Source: Phaeacidiphilus oryzae TH49 | GTDB taxonomy: Bacteria > Actinomycetota > Actinomycetes > Streptomycetales > Streptomycetaceae | Direction: 5' to 3' | Length of the DNA: 64,000 nt | Assembly: GCF_000744815.1 (NCBI RefSeq) | Contig: NZ_JQMQ01000005.1 | Location: 1,372,055-1,436,054, forward strand | Shown: positions 17,270 through 26,472 of the stretch, piece by piece | Position numbering within the stretch: position 1 is the stretch's first letter | How the letters are laid out: each line of letters begins with the position of its first letter | Position numbers and translations under genes: made by a program | The notes under the pieces: generated by a model | What the model saw: only the letters and a program-made list of their open reading frames with translations | Databases searched by the model: none | What the model was told of the DNA's origin: nothing

Positions 17270-18496
17270 CTAGCCCCCCGCGGCCCCCTCCGGCGACCCC
17301 TCCGCGGACCCCGTCCCGGCGGTGGCGGGGCCGGGGAGCCGCCGGACGGCGAGGATCGCGGTGTCGTCCGCCAGCCGCCCCGCCGTGTGCGCCAGCACCG
17401 CGTCCTCGACGACGGCCACCAGCCGGCCCGGCTGCGCGAGGCCGCCCGGCTCCCGGCGCCAGCGCTCGGTCAGCCGCTCCTCCAGGGGCAGGAAGCGGCC
17501 GCGCCGGTTGCGCGCCTCGGTCACCCCGTCGGTCACCAGCAGCAGCGCCTCGCCCGGGCCGAACGGCACGTCCACCGCCCGGGCCCGCTCCCCCACCAGG
17601 TCGGCCAGCCCGAGCGGCGGGCCCTGCTCCTGCGGGAGCCGCCGCACCCCCGCCGGGCCGATCGCGAACGGTCCCTCGTGGCCGAAGTTGACCATCCGCA
17701 CCCGTTCCGGATCGTCCGTCCGGAACTCCACCAGCACCCCCGTGGCGAACCGGTGGTCGGTCTCGCCGAACTGGGACTGGTACCGGTTGATCCGGCCGGC
17801 CCGCACCTCCAGCCGGCCGGCCAGCGCGTCCAGGTCCTCCTCCGTCCAGCCGCACTCCCGGAAGGTGCCGACCAGCGCCGCCGCCACCCCCACCGCGGAC
17901 AGCCCCTTGCCCTGCACGTCGCCGAGGAGCACCCGGGCGCCCCAGGGCGTCGCCAGCACCTCGTAGAAGTCGCCGCCGACCCGGGCCTCCTTGTCCGCCG
18001 GGAGGTAGCTGGCCGCTGCCGAGAGCCCGCCCACACCGGGCGGGAACGGGCGCAGCACGATCTGCCGGGTCACCGAGGCCGCGTTGGCCAGCCGCTCGAT
18101 CTGGCCGCGGGTGCGGCTGCGCAGCCAGGCCACCGGCACCGCGATCGCCGAGCCGACCAGCACCAGCAGCAGGTCCTCCAGCCCCATCCGGTGCGGCCCC
18201 GCCCAGAGGTGCTCCATCGGGAGGTACAGCGCCGCCACCAGGCAGGCGAACCAGAAGGTCACCGCCGTGCTGCAGAAGGCCGAGGCCACCACCGGCACCA
18301 GCACCAGCCAGCTGTCGGTGCGGAACCTCCCGTCGAAGGCGAGGTCGAGGCCGATGATCGCGGCGGTCAGCACGGCCGGCAGCCGCCAGCTCGCGTACGG
18401 GCGCAGGGAGGCGCCGGGCCCGCCGGCCCGCCGCCGCCACACCCGGAGCCGGCGCGCGGCGAACCAGCCCCTGCGCTCCGGTCCCGCTCCGTGCAT
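17270..18496 (-). CDS. Membrane-bound PP2C/SpoIIE-type serine phosphatase
   Basis: 408 aa. Residues about 40-115 contain three to four membrane helices (LPAVLTAAIIGLDLAF, VLVPVVASAFCSTAVTFWF, LLLVLVGSAIAVPVAWL). The C-terminal PP2C domain (about 150-400) has the metal-binding VGGDFYE, LLGDVQGKGLSAVGVA and LLVTDGVTEARN blocks with a final LADDTAIL. It would dephosphorylate an anti-anti-sigma (STAS) partner, feeding a partner-switching sigma cascade. No sensor (PAS/GAF) domain is present. GAGGGG precedes the ATG at 18496. No anti-sigma gene adjoins it. Confidence 0.9.
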   Translation of the reverse strand: MHGAGPERRGWFAARRLRVWRRRAGGPGASLRPYASWRLPAVLTAAIIGLDLAFDGRFRTDSWLVLVPVVASAFCSTAVTFWFACLVAALYLPMEHLWAGPHRMGLEDLLLVLVGSAIAVPVAWLRSRTRGQIERLANAASVTRQIVLRPFPPGVGGLSAAASYLPADKEARVGGDFYEVLATPWGARVLLGDVQGKGLSAVGVAAALVGTFRECGWTEEDLDALAGRLEVRAGRINRYQSQFGETDHRFATGVLVEFRTDDPERVRMVNFGHEGPFAIGPAGVRRLPQEQGPPLGLADLVGERARAVDVPFGPGEALLLVTDGVTEARNRRGRFLPLEERLTERWRREPGGLAQPGRLVAVVEDAVLAHTAGRLADDTAILAVRRLPGPATAGTGSAEGSPEGAAGG

Positions 18497-18643
18497 ACCG
18501 CCCCTCTGCCTGCCGCCCTCGCCCGCCTCCGGGCCGTCCCGCGCGTACCTCGGCGGCGGGGTCCGATTCCCCGAACAGCTTCCGGGACCGTGCCCCACCG
18601 CGCCACCGCTGCTCTGTCGTACCCGGGCGATAGCGTGAGCAAC

Positions 18644-19903
18644 ATGGCCGAGATGACGAGGACTCAGCGGGGGCGGCTCGTCAGCGCCGCGGAGCGCCGG
18701 GCGCTGCTCGGCCGGAGGCACCGGCTCGCCGTCCAGGCCCGCGCCGAGGACCCGCTGGAGGTCGCCCGCTCGCTGGTCGCCCTCCACGGCACCGACCCGG
18801 CCTCGGTCTATGTGGCCTGCTGGGCGCGGACGGCCGGCGGCCCCGATCCGGTCGCCGCCGTCGACCGGGAGCTGTACGAGGAGCGGACGCTGCTGCGGAT
18901 GCTCGCCATGCGGCGGACGGTCTTCGTCACTCCGCTGGAGAACGCCCCCGTCCTGCAGGCCGGCTGCACCCGCGCGGTCGCGGCGCGGGAGCGGAGGACG
19001 GCGCTGCGGATCATCGCCGACGGGGTGCCCTGCTCCCCCGCCGAGGCGGAGAAGCTGCTCGCCGCCGGGGAGGAGGCGGCGCTGCGGCTGCTCGCCGAGC
19101 TCGGCGAGGCCGGCACCGCGGAGCTGGTCGAGGCGGGGCCGGGCGTACTGGACCGCCGGCTGGTGCTCTCCCCGGGCAAGAAGTACGAGTCCCGGCAGAA
19201 CCTGGCCGCCCGGGTGCTGCCGCTGCTGGCCGCGGACGGCCGGGTGGTGCGGGCCAGACCCCGCGGCTCCTGGACCTCCCACCAGCACCGCTGGGCGCTC
19301 ACCGAGCGCTGGCTGCCCGGCCCGATCGACGAGCTGACGCAGGAGGAGGGCCGGGCCCGGCTGGCCGGGGCGTGGCTGGCCGCCTTCGGCCCGGGGCTGC
19401 CCGAGGACCTCCAGTGGTGGGCGGGCTGGACCAAGACCGAGACCCACCGCGCGCTGGCCGCGACCGGGGCGGTCGAGGTGCTGGTCGAGACCGGGGCCGA
19501 CGGCGGTCCCGCCGTCCCCGGGGCGGCCCTGCCGGCGGACGCGGAGTCCGGCCCCGCCGAGGAGCCCGAACCCTGGGCCGCGCTGCTGCCCGCGCTGGAC
19601 TCCACGACCATGGGCTGGAAGCGGCGCGACTGGTATCTCGGACCGCACGGCCCGGAGGTCTTCGACAACGTGGGCAATGCCGGCCCCACCGTCTGGTGGC
19701 GCGGGCGGGTGGTCGGGGGCTGGGCGCAGGACGAGTCCGGCGAGATCCGGGTGCACTATCTGGAGGAGCCCGGGTCAGAGGCGCGGGCCGCGGTGGACGC
19801 GGAGGCGGCGCTGCTCGCCGACCGCCTCGGCGGCATCCGGCTCACCCCGCGCACCCGGGGGCGGACCTCCGCCGAGCGGCAGGCGCTGTTGCCGGCGGGT
19901 TGA
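18644..19903 (+). CDS. Winged-helix DNA-binding protein, HTH_42/YcaQ family
   Basis: 419 aa. The family blocks are ARSLVALHGTDPASVYVACWAR near residue 45, LRMLAMRRTVFVTP near 85, and a tandem winged-helix core. I recall related proteins (AlkX/YcaQ type) as DNA glycosylases acting on crosslinks or bulky lesions, but the Streptomyces members are mostly uncharacterised. A GTG at 18635 (three codons upstream) is an alternative start. Divergent from the SpoIIE phosphatase with a 147-bp gap. It could be a DNA-repair protein rather than a regulator. Confidence 0.82.
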   Translation: MAEMTRTQRGRLVSAAERRALLGRRHRLAVQARAEDPLEVARSLVALHGTDPASVYVACWARTAGGPDPVAAVDRELYEERTLLRMLAMRRTVFVTPLENAPVLQAGCTRAVAARERRTALRIIADGVPCSPAEAEKLLAAGEEAALRLLAELGEAGTAELVEAGPGVLDRRLVLSPGKKYESRQNLAARVLPLLAADGRVVRARPRGSWTSHQHRWALTERWLPGPIDELTQEEGRARLAGAWLAAFGPGLPEDLQWWAGWTKTETHRALAATGAVEVLVETGADGGPAVPGAALPADAESGPAEEPEPWAALLPALDSTTMGWKRRDWYLGPHGPEVFDNVGNAGPTVWWRGRVVGGWAQDESGEIRVHYLEEPGSEARAAVDAEAALLADRLGGIRLTPRTRGRTSAERQALLPAG

Positions 19904-20032
19904 TTCCCGGTTACCGCCGGGGCCCCCGAACCGGCCGTCACCGCTGTGACCAGCCTGGATAAGCAGAACCACTGCCGTTCCCCGGAAAACGGTATTGGAC
20001 AGGCGCTCGGAACCGGCCCGACTCTTCGGTCC

Positions 20033-21562
20033 ATGCCGACGACCCCATCGCCCGCGCCCGCCCCCGAACGGGTGCCCGTGCGCGTCCCCGCGCCGCAGCG
20101 CATCGAGGACAAGACCATCCAGCCGATCCCGGACGGCGAACGGCACGGCCGGGCCCGCGACCTGTTCACCATCTGGTTCGGCTCGAACATCATGATGCTC
20201 ACGGTGGTGACCGGCGCCCTGGCCACCACCGTCTACGGCCAGCCGTTCTGGCTCTCGGTGCTGGGCATCCTGGTCGGCAACCTGGCCGGCGCGGTGCTGA
20301 TGGCCCTCCACTCCGCGCAGGGCCCGCGGCTGGGCGTGCCGCAGATGGTGCAGACCCGCGGCCAGTTCGGCTCGTACGGCTCGCTGCTGGTGATCTGCCT
20401 GGTCATCTTCATGTACATCGGGTTCTTCGCCTCCAACCTGGTGCTCTCCGGGGAGTCGCTGGCGGCGATCGTCGGGCACGCCGACCGCACGGCGATGGAG
20501 AACACCGGGATCGTGGCGGTCGGCGTGATCGGGGTGATCGCCACCGTCTTCGGCTACGACCTGATCCACGCGTACACCCGGGTGATGACCTACCTCTCCG
20601 GAGCCGCGCTGGTCCTCGCGCTGGTCTGGGCGGTGGGGGTGCACGGCCTGCCGGCGGGCTTCCTGAGCCACGGCCACGCCGGCGCGGCCGGCTTCCTCGG
20701 CACGGTGACCGCGGCCGCCCTCTGGCAGATCGCCTACGCCCCCTACGTCTCGGACTACTCCCGCTACCTGCCGGCCGCGACCGGCTCCCGGCCGGCCTTC
20801 TGGGCCAGCTACTCGGGCTCGGTGCTCGGCTCGGTGCTGCCGATGGTCCTCGGCGCGATGATCGGCGCGGCGGTCGGCGACGACGTGATCGGCGGCCTGA
20901 TGTCGCTGACCGGTTCGGCCGGGGTGTGGATCGTCGTCGTCTTCTCGGTCGGCATCGCGGCCACCAACGCGATGAACCTGTACTGCGGGGTGCTCTCCAC
21001 CATCACCGTCGGCCAGAACTTCGCCCCGGCCTGGCGCCCCGGCCGGGTGGCCCGCGGGGTGACCGCCACCGCGATGCTGGCGGTGGCCCTGGTCTGCGCG
21101 CTCCTCGGGAAGGACCACTTCCTGAGCACCTACGAGAACTTCATCTCGCTGCTGATGTACGTGCTGGTGCCGTGGACCGCGGTGAACCTGGTCGACTACT
21201 ACCTGCTGCGGCGCGGCGCGTACGACGTGGACTCGTTCTTCCGCCGGGACGGCGGGATCTACGGGCGGTGCAACGGGGTGGCGGTCTTCTGCTACCTGCT
21301 GGGCGCCCTGGTGCAGCTGCCGTTCGTGGCCACCGCGGCCTTCACCGGCCCGGCCGCCGACGCGCTGGGCGGGGTCGACGTCTCCTGGCTGGTCGGCCTG
21401 GCGGTGATCGGGCCGCTGTACTGGCTGCTGGCCCGCCGGCGGAACACCGCGACGGCCGGCGGAGCCGCGGCGGCCGCTGACGCTGCCGCGGGTGCTGCCT
21501 CAGGTGCTGCCGCGGATGCTGTCAAGCCCCTTGAAACGACGGCGGATCCGGGTCAGCTTTGA
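20033..21562 (+). CDS. NCS1-family purine/cytosine permease
   Basis: 509 aa with about 12 membrane helices. NCS1 marks include the N-terminal RIEDKTIQPIPDGERHGRAR, the WFGSNIMMLTVVTGAL first helix, GPRLGVPQMVQTRGQFGSYG and the cation-site region WQIAYAPYVSDYSRYLP. The C-terminal 45 residues are an Ala-rich cytoplasmic tail. It takes up nucleobases or related heterocycles by H+ or Na+ symport. An upstream in-frame GTG (19946) would add 29 unlikely residues. A hydrolase gene follows after 3 bp and a P450 overlaps that, so the three form one operon. Confidence 0.9.
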   Translation: MPTTPSPAPAPERVPVRVPAPQRIEDKTIQPIPDGERHGRARDLFTIWFGSNIMMLTVVTGALATTVYGQPFWLSVLGILVGNLAGAVLMALHSAQGPRLGVPQMVQTRGQFGSYGSLLVICLVIFMYIGFFASNLVLSGESLAAIVGHADRTAMENTGIVAVGVIGVIATVFGYDLIHAYTRVMTYLSGAALVLALVWAVGVHGLPAGFLSHGHAGAAGFLGTVTAAALWQIAYAPYVSDYSRYLPAATGSRPAFWASYSGSVLGSVLPMVLGAMIGAAVGDDVIGGLMSLTGSAGVWIVVVFSVGIAATNAMNLYCGVLSTITVGQNFAPAWRPGRVARGVTATAMLAVALVCALLGKDHFLSTYENFISLLMYVLVPWTAVNLVDYYLLRRGAYDVDSFFRRDGGIYGRCNGVAVFCYLLGALVQLPFVATAAFTGPAADALGGVDVSWLVGLAVIGPLYWLLARRRNTATAGGAAAAADAAAGAASGAAADAVKPLETTADPGQL

Positions 21563-21565
21563 CCG

Positions 21566-22357
21566 GTGGCCACCAATCCGCCCGCACCTCCCTGCCTCCG
21601 CCGCGGCGAGGGCCCCCATCCGGTGATCGCCGTCCACGGCTGGCTCGCCGACCGCGGCGCCTGGCACTCCGTGCTGCCCGACCTCGACCGCACCTCCTTC
21701 AGCTACGCCTTCGTCGACCTGCGCGGCTACGGCGAGGCCCGGGACGTCCCCGGCGCGTACTCCGTCCGGGAGGGCGCGGACGACGTGCTGGCCCTCGCCG
21801 ACTCACTGGGCTGGGACCGGTTCTCGCTGATCGGCCACTCGATGGGCGGCACGGTGGCCCAGCGGGTGCTGGCCCTGGCCCCCGGCCGGGTCCGGCGGCT
21901 GGTGGGCGTCTCGCCGGTGCCGGCCAGCGGGATGCCGATGCCGCCCGAGCAGTGGGAGCTGTTCTCCGGCGCGGCCGAGCACCCGGAGAACCGGCGGGCC
22001 ATCATCGACACCACCACCGGCGGGATCCGCCCGGCCGCCTGGCTGGACCGGATGGTCCGGCAGTCGGTGGAGCGCAGCGACGCCAAGGCCTTCCGGGCCT
22101 GGCTGGGCTCCTGGGCGGCCGAGGACTTCCACGCCGAGCTGGTCGGCAAGCGGCAGCCGGTGCTCGCGGTGACCGGCGCGCTGGACCCGGCGATCACCCC
22201 GGAGCTGATCCGCCGCACCTGGCTGCGCTGGTTCCCGGACAGCCGGCAGACCGTGCTGGCCTCGGCCGGCCACTACCCGATGGACGAGACCCCGCTCGAA
22301 CTCGTCCGCACCGTCGAGGACTTCCTGCGCGCCGACGACCCGGCCCGGATCGTGTGA
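21566..22357 (+). CDS. Alpha/beta hydrolase
   Basis: 263 aa. Oxyanion loop AVHGWLADRGAW, nucleophile elbow GHSMGGT (Ser near residue 92), acid in VTGALDPAITPE and catalytic His in SAGHYPMDETP make a complete Ser-Asp-His triad. It is cytoplasmic, with no signal. GTG start 3 bp after the permease stop; its stop overlaps the P450 start (GTGA). Its substrate is probably the compound imported by the NCS1 permease or a P450 product. The family is too broad for a precise reaction. Confidence 0.9.
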   Translation: MATNPPAPPCLRRGEGPHPVIAVHGWLADRGAWHSVLPDLDRTSFSYAFVDLRGYGEARDVPGAYSVREGADDVLALADSLGWDRFSLIGHSMGGTVAQRVLALAPGRVRRLVGVSPVPASGMPMPPEQWELFSGAAEHPENRRAIIDTTTGGIRPAAWLDRMVRQSVERSDAKAFRAWLGSWAAEDFHAELVGKRQPVLAVTGALDPAITPELIRRTWLRWFPDSRQTVLASAGHYPMDETPLELVRTVEDFLRADDPARIV

Positions 22358-23604
22358 CCGCCGTCCCGGACGTCTTCGACCCCCGCCGGTACGCCCGCGG
22401 GCTGCCGCTGGCCGAGTACCGGTGGCTGCGCGACCACCGGCCGGTGGCCTGGCAGCCGGAGTACCCGGTGCTGGGCTGGCCGGAGGGCCCCGGCTTCTGG
22501 GCGGTGACCCGGCACGCGGACGTGGTGCGGGTGCTCAAAAGCCCCGAGCTGTTCTCCTCGGAGCTCGGCGCCACCCAGATCCGCGACCCCGACCCGGCCG
22601 ACCTGCCGTTCATCCGCCGGATGATGCTCAATCAGGACCCGCCGGGGCACGGCCGGCTGCGCCGGATCGTCAGCGGGGCCTTCACCCCGCGCCGGATCGA
22701 GCGCTTCGCCGAGGGCGCCCGCTCCCGCGCGCGGGAGCTGCTGGCCGGCGCGGACCGGGAGGCGCACGCCCGGCCGGACGGCGCGGTCGATCTCGTCCAC
22801 GCCGTCACGGACGAGTACGCCCTGGTCAACCTGGCCGAGCTGCTGGGCGTCCCGGCCGCCGACCGAGGACTGCTGCTCAGATGGACCCGGCAGGTGATCG
22901 GCTATCAGGACCCCGACGAGGCCCCCGAACCGCCCCCGCTCGGCCCCGACGGACGCCCCGTCAACCCGCGCTCCCCGTCCGCCCTGGCGGAGATGTTCGG
23001 ATACGCCCGGGCGCTGGCCGAGGAGAAGCGGGCCCGGCCTGCGGACGACCTCCTCACCGCCGTCGCCACCGAGCTGACCGGCGCCGAGCTGGAGATGTTC
23101 TTCTTCCTGCTGGTGATCGCCGGCAACGACACGGTCCGCTCGGCCGCTCCCGGGGCGCTGCTGGCGCTCGCCCGGCACCCCGCGGCCTGGGCGCGGCTGC
23201 GCGACGGCCGGGTGCCGTATGCCGCCGCCGTCGAGGAGCTGCTGCGGGTGCACCCGCCGGTGCTGAGCTTCCGCCGGACGGCCGCCCAGGACACCGAACT
23301 CGCCGGGCAGCGGATCAGGCGCGGCGAGAAGGTCGTGGTCTTCCACGCCTCCGCCAACCACGACGAGCGGGTCTTCCCGGCCCCCGAGGAGCTGCGCCTG
23401 GACCGGGCGCCCGTCCCGCACGTCTCCTTCGGCGACGGCCCGCACGTCTGCCTGGGCGCCCACTTCGCCCGCCTCCAGCTGCGACTGCTGCTGGCGGAAG
23501 CGGTGCGGGCGCTCCCGGAGCGGCTCGCGCTCGGCGGCGAACCCCGGCTTCTGGTGTCCAACTTCATCCACGGCGTCAAGAGCCTCCCGCTGCGCCTGGC
23601 CTAG
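22354..23604 (+). CDS. Cytochrome P450
   Basis: 416 aa. I-helix AGNDTVRSA (A-G-x-D-T oxygen-activation motif), K-helix E-x-x-R in EELLRVHPP, and heme loop FGDGPHVCLGAH with the thiolate Cys at residue 366. The segment MMLNQDPPGHGRLRRIVSGAFTPRRI is typical of CYP124/125/142-like actinobacterial P450s, though substrate cannot be read from it. GTG start overlaps the hydrolase stop. No ferredoxin or reductase gene is adjacent, so electrons must come from elsewhere. The context suggests oxidation of an imported small molecule. Confidence 0.93.
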   Translation: MTAVPDVFDPRRYARGLPLAEYRWLRDHRPVAWQPEYPVLGWPEGPGFWAVTRHADVVRVLKSPELFSSELGATQIRDPDPADLPFIRRMMLNQDPPGHGRLRRIVSGAFTPRRIERFAEGARSRARELLAGADREAHARPDGAVDLVHAVTDEYALVNLAELLGVPAADRGLLLRWTRQVIGYQDPDEAPEPPPLGPDGRPVNPRSPSALAEMFGYARALAEEKRARPADDLLTAVATELTGAELEMFFFLLVIAGNDTVRSAAPGALLALARHPAAWARLRDGRVPYAAAVEELLRVHPPVLSFRRTAAQDTELAGQRIRRGEKVVVFHASANHDERVFPAPEELRLDRAPVPHVSFGDGPHVCLGAHFARLQLRLLLAEAVRALPERLALGGEPRLLVSNFIHGVKSLPLRLA

Positions 23605-23743
23605 CCGGTGACGGTGGGTGAGATCGCCACCCGTTCGGTCGGGTGGGCGAGGCGGTGCGCGTGCGCCACGCCCGGCACTCCCCTCGGATGAGAGGAGAGC
23701 CGAGAGCTGAGAGCCGCGCCCGTCGATCCCGGAGGAGCCCCAC

Positions 23744-25486
23744 GTGAAGCCCGTCGCACTGTCGCCGGAAGCCCGGGAGACCGCCCTGCAGGCCATGGAC
23801 CACGCGAGTTCCGGGATCGAGCTCGACGTCCTGGTGGTGGGCGGCGGGGTGGTCGGCGCCGGCTGCGCGCTGGACGCGGTGACCCGCGGGCTCACCGTCG
23901 GCCTGGTGGAGGGCCAGGACTGGGCCAGCGGCACCTCCAGCCGCAGCAGCAAGCTGATCCACGGCGGCCTGCGCTACCTGGAGATGATGGACTTCCGGCT
24001 GGTCGCCGAGGCGCTTCAGGAACGCGGGCTGCTCCTCCAGCGGATCGCCCCGCACCTGGTCCACCCGGTCAAGTTCCTCTACCCGCTCCAGCACCGGGTC
24101 TGGGAGCGGGCCTATGTGACGGCCGGCGTCACCCTCTACGACACGATGGGGATCACCTCGGGTACCTCCCGCGGGCTGCCCCACCACACCCAGCTGACGA
24201 AGCGGCACGCCCTGCGCGAGGTGCCGGCGCTGCGCTCGGACGCGCTGGTCGGCGCGGTGCAGTACTACGACGCCCAGGTGGACGACGCCCGCTTCGTCCT
24301 CACCCTGGTGCGCACCGCGGCCGCTTACGGGGCGCACTGCGCCAACCGCACCATGGTGGAGCGCTTCCTCCGCCAGGGCGAGCGGGTCACCGGCGCGGTG
24401 CTGCGCGACGTCGACTCGGGCCGGACCTTCGAGGTGCACGCCAAGCAGGTGGTCAACGCGACCGGGGTGTGGACCGACGACACCCAGTCGATGGCCGGCA
24501 CCCGCGGCCAGTTCCACGTCCGGGCCTCCAAGGGAGTCCACCTGATGGTGCCGCGGGACCGGATCAACTCCCAGTCCGGGCTGATCCTCCGCACCGAGAA
24601 GAGCGTCCTCTTCGTCATCCCCTGGGGCCGGCACTGGCTGATCGGCACCACCGACACCGACTGGGACCTGGACAAGGCGCATCCGGCGGTCAGCGGCCAG
24701 GACATCGACTACCTGCTGGAGCACGTCAACTCGGTGCTGGCGACGCCGCTCTCCAAGGAGGACGTCGAGGGCGTGTACGCGGGCCTGCGGCCGCTGCTCT
24801 CCGGCGACGCCGCGGAGACCAGCAAGCTCTCCCGGGAGCACCTGGTCGGCCACCCGGTGCCCGGTCTGGTGGTGATCGCCGGCGGCAAGTTCACCACCTA
24901 CCGGGTGATGGCCAAGGACACCATCGACGAGGTGGTGCGGGTGATGGACGGCCCCCGCCCGGGCCCGTCGGTCACCCGGGACGTCGCCCTGGTCGGCGCC
25001 GACGGCTACCAGGCGCTGTGGAACCAGCGGCAGGCGCTGGCCGACGAGTACGGCGTCCACGTGGCCCGGGTCGAGCACCTCCTCAACCGCTACGGCTCGA
25101 TGGTCCGGGCGGTCCTCGGCCTGATCCGCGAGGACCGCTCGCTGGCCGAGCCGCTGCCGGGCTCGGACGACTACCTCAGCGCCGAGGTGGTGTACGCGGT
25201 CACCCACGAGGGCGCCCGGCACCTGGAGGACGTGCTGTGCCGCCGCACCCGGGCCCGGATCGAGTCCTGGGACCGCGGGGTGGCCGCGGCGGAGCGGACC
25301 GCCGAACTGATGGGCGCCCGGCTCGGCTGGGACGAGGAGCGGCGGCGGACCGAGATCGACTACTACGGCAAGTCCGTCGCGGCGGAGCGCGAGGCGGAGA
25401 CCGAACCGGACGACAAGACCGCGGACGCGGCCCGGCTGGGCGCCTCCCCGATGGGCTCCCCGCCGCTCGCCGGACGGGAGTCCTGA
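23744..25486 (+). CDS. glpD: Glycerol-3-phosphate dehydrogenase, FAD-dependent (GlpD)
   Basis: 580 aa, the family length. Oxidises sn-glycerol-3-phosphate to dihydroxyacetone phosphate at the membrane, passing electrons to quinone. The FAD Rossmann motif is DVLVVGGGVVGAGCALDA (about 28-45), followed by GTSSRSSKLIHGGLRYLE (about 64-82) and IPWGRHWLIGTTDTDWD. The C-terminal cap is normal. GTG start with GGAGGAG upstream. It precedes glpF-glpK; streptomycete gyl operons I recall have the dehydrogenase last, so this order is unusual. Confidence 0.96.
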   Translation: MKPVALSPEARETALQAMDHASSGIELDVLVVGGGVVGAGCALDAVTRGLTVGLVEGQDWASGTSSRSSKLIHGGLRYLEMMDFRLVAEALQERGLLLQRIAPHLVHPVKFLYPLQHRVWERAYVTAGVTLYDTMGITSGTSRGLPHHTQLTKRHALREVPALRSDALVGAVQYYDAQVDDARFVLTLVRTAAAYGAHCANRTMVERFLRQGERVTGAVLRDVDSGRTFEVHAKQVVNATGVWTDDTQSMAGTRGQFHVRASKGVHLMVPRDRINSQSGLILRTEKSVLFVIPWGRHWLIGTTDTDWDLDKAHPAVSGQDIDYLLEHVNSVLATPLSKEDVEGVYAGLRPLLSGDAAETSKLSREHLVGHPVPGLVVIAGGKFTTYRVMAKDTIDEVVRVMDGPRPGPSVTRDVALVGADGYQALWNQRQALADEYGVHVARVEHLLNRYGSMVRAVLGLIREDRSLAEPLPGSDDYLSAEVVYAVTHEGARHLEDVLCRRTRARIESWDRGVAAAERTAELMGARLGWDEERRRTEIDYYGKSVAAEREAETEPDDKTADAARLGASPMGSPPLAGRES

Positions 25487-25494
25487 CCGGCGGG

Positions 25495-25566
25495 CTCCCC
25501 GTCCGGCACCACATCCCCGTCCGGCACCACACCCCCGTCCGGCACCGGCTCCCCGACCGGCACCGG
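25495..25566. repeat. Four 18-bp tandem repeats between glpD and glpF
   Basis: Units start at 25495, 25513, 25531 and 25549, with shared core CCCCGTCCGGCACC (the last has GACC for GTCC). They fill half of the 143-bp glpD-glpF gap. No hairpin or promoter is evident, so the role is unknown. Confidence 0.85.
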
Positions 25567-25629
25567 CTTTCCCTCCCGTGACCCGCCGTCTTCCCGACCC
25601 CCGAAGACCAGAGAGACAAGGCAGCCTCC

Positions 25630-26463
25630 ATGGCGTCTCCCGCGAAACCGGCCGGTCGGCCGGCACTCAATCCCCTGCTCGGCGAGCTGGTCGCCGAGTT
25701 CCTCGGCACGATGATCCTGATCCTGATCGGCTGCGGGGTGGTGGCCCAGGTGGTCGCCGCCGGCATCGGCGGCCACGACTCCATCGCCTGGGCCTGGGGC
25801 CTCGGCGTGACGTTCGGCGTCTACGTCGCCGGACGGCTCTCCGGGGCCCACCTCAACCCCGCCGTCACCGTCACCCTGGCCGCCTTCCGCGGCTTCCCCT
25901 GGCGGAAGGTGCTGCCGTACTCGCTGGCCCAGTTCGCCGGCGCGTTCTGCGCGGCGCTGCTGGTGCGCTGGAACTACACCGAGGTGCTGGCCAAGGCCGA
26001 TCCCGGGCACACCCTGAAGACCCAGATCGTCTTCTCCACCCTCCCCGGCAACGGCACCCTGCCGATCAGCGAGTGGGGGGCGCTGCGCGACCAGATCATC
26101 GGCACCTCGATCCTCCTCTTCGTCATCATGGCGCTCACCGACCTCCTCAACACCCCGCCGCTGGCCAACATGGGCGGCTTCGTGATCGGCCTGCTGATCG
26201 TGGCGATCGGCTTCGCCTGGGGCACCGACGACGGCTACGCCATCAACCCGGCCCGCGACTTCGGGCCCCGCCTGGCCTCCTTCCTCACCGGCTACGGCGG
26301 GGCATGGCGGGACCAGTACGGAGACCTGTTCTTCTGGGTGCCGATCGTCGGGCCGCTGATCGGCGGCGTGGTCGGCGGCGCCTTCTACCGCTATCTGGTG
26401 CAGCCGTTCGTCGTCCAGAAGGACGCCCTGGAAGTGGCCGCCCGCGAACTCGAGGAAGGGTGA
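25630..26463 (+). CDS. glpF: Glycerol uptake facilitator (MIP/aquaglyceroporin, GlpF)
   Basis: 277 aa with six membrane helices and the two half-helix motifs: SGAHLNPAVTVTLA (about 74-87) and GYAINPARDFGPRL (about 204-217). The Asp after the second NPA-R (NPARD) is the glyceroporin, as opposed to aquaporin, signature. It passes glycerol into the cell for GlpK. Ten bases separate it from glpK. Confidence 0.95.
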   Translation: MASPAKPAGRPALNPLLGELVAEFLGTMILILIGCGVVAQVVAAGIGGHDSIAWAWGLGVTFGVYVAGRLSGAHLNPAVTVTLAAFRGFPWRKVLPYSLAQFAGAFCAALLVRWNYTEVLAKADPGHTLKTQIVFSTLPGNGTLPISEWGALRDQIIGTSILLFVIMALTDLLNTPPLANMGGFVIGLLIVAIGFAWGTDDGYAINPARDFGPRLASFLTGYGGAWRDQYGDLFFWVPIVGPLIGGVVGGAFYRYLVQPFVVQKDALEVAARELEEG

Positions 26464-26472
26464 CAGACCGTC

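Noticed and set aside
17061..18440. 459-codon minus frame over the ect/phosphatase gap
   Set aside because: Out-of-frame reading of the SpoIIE phosphatase gene running into noncoding DNA; Arg/Gly/Ala-rich.
23576..25666. 696-codon minus-strand frame over glpD
   Set aside because: Antisense shadow of glpD; His/Gln/Arg-rich with no domain.
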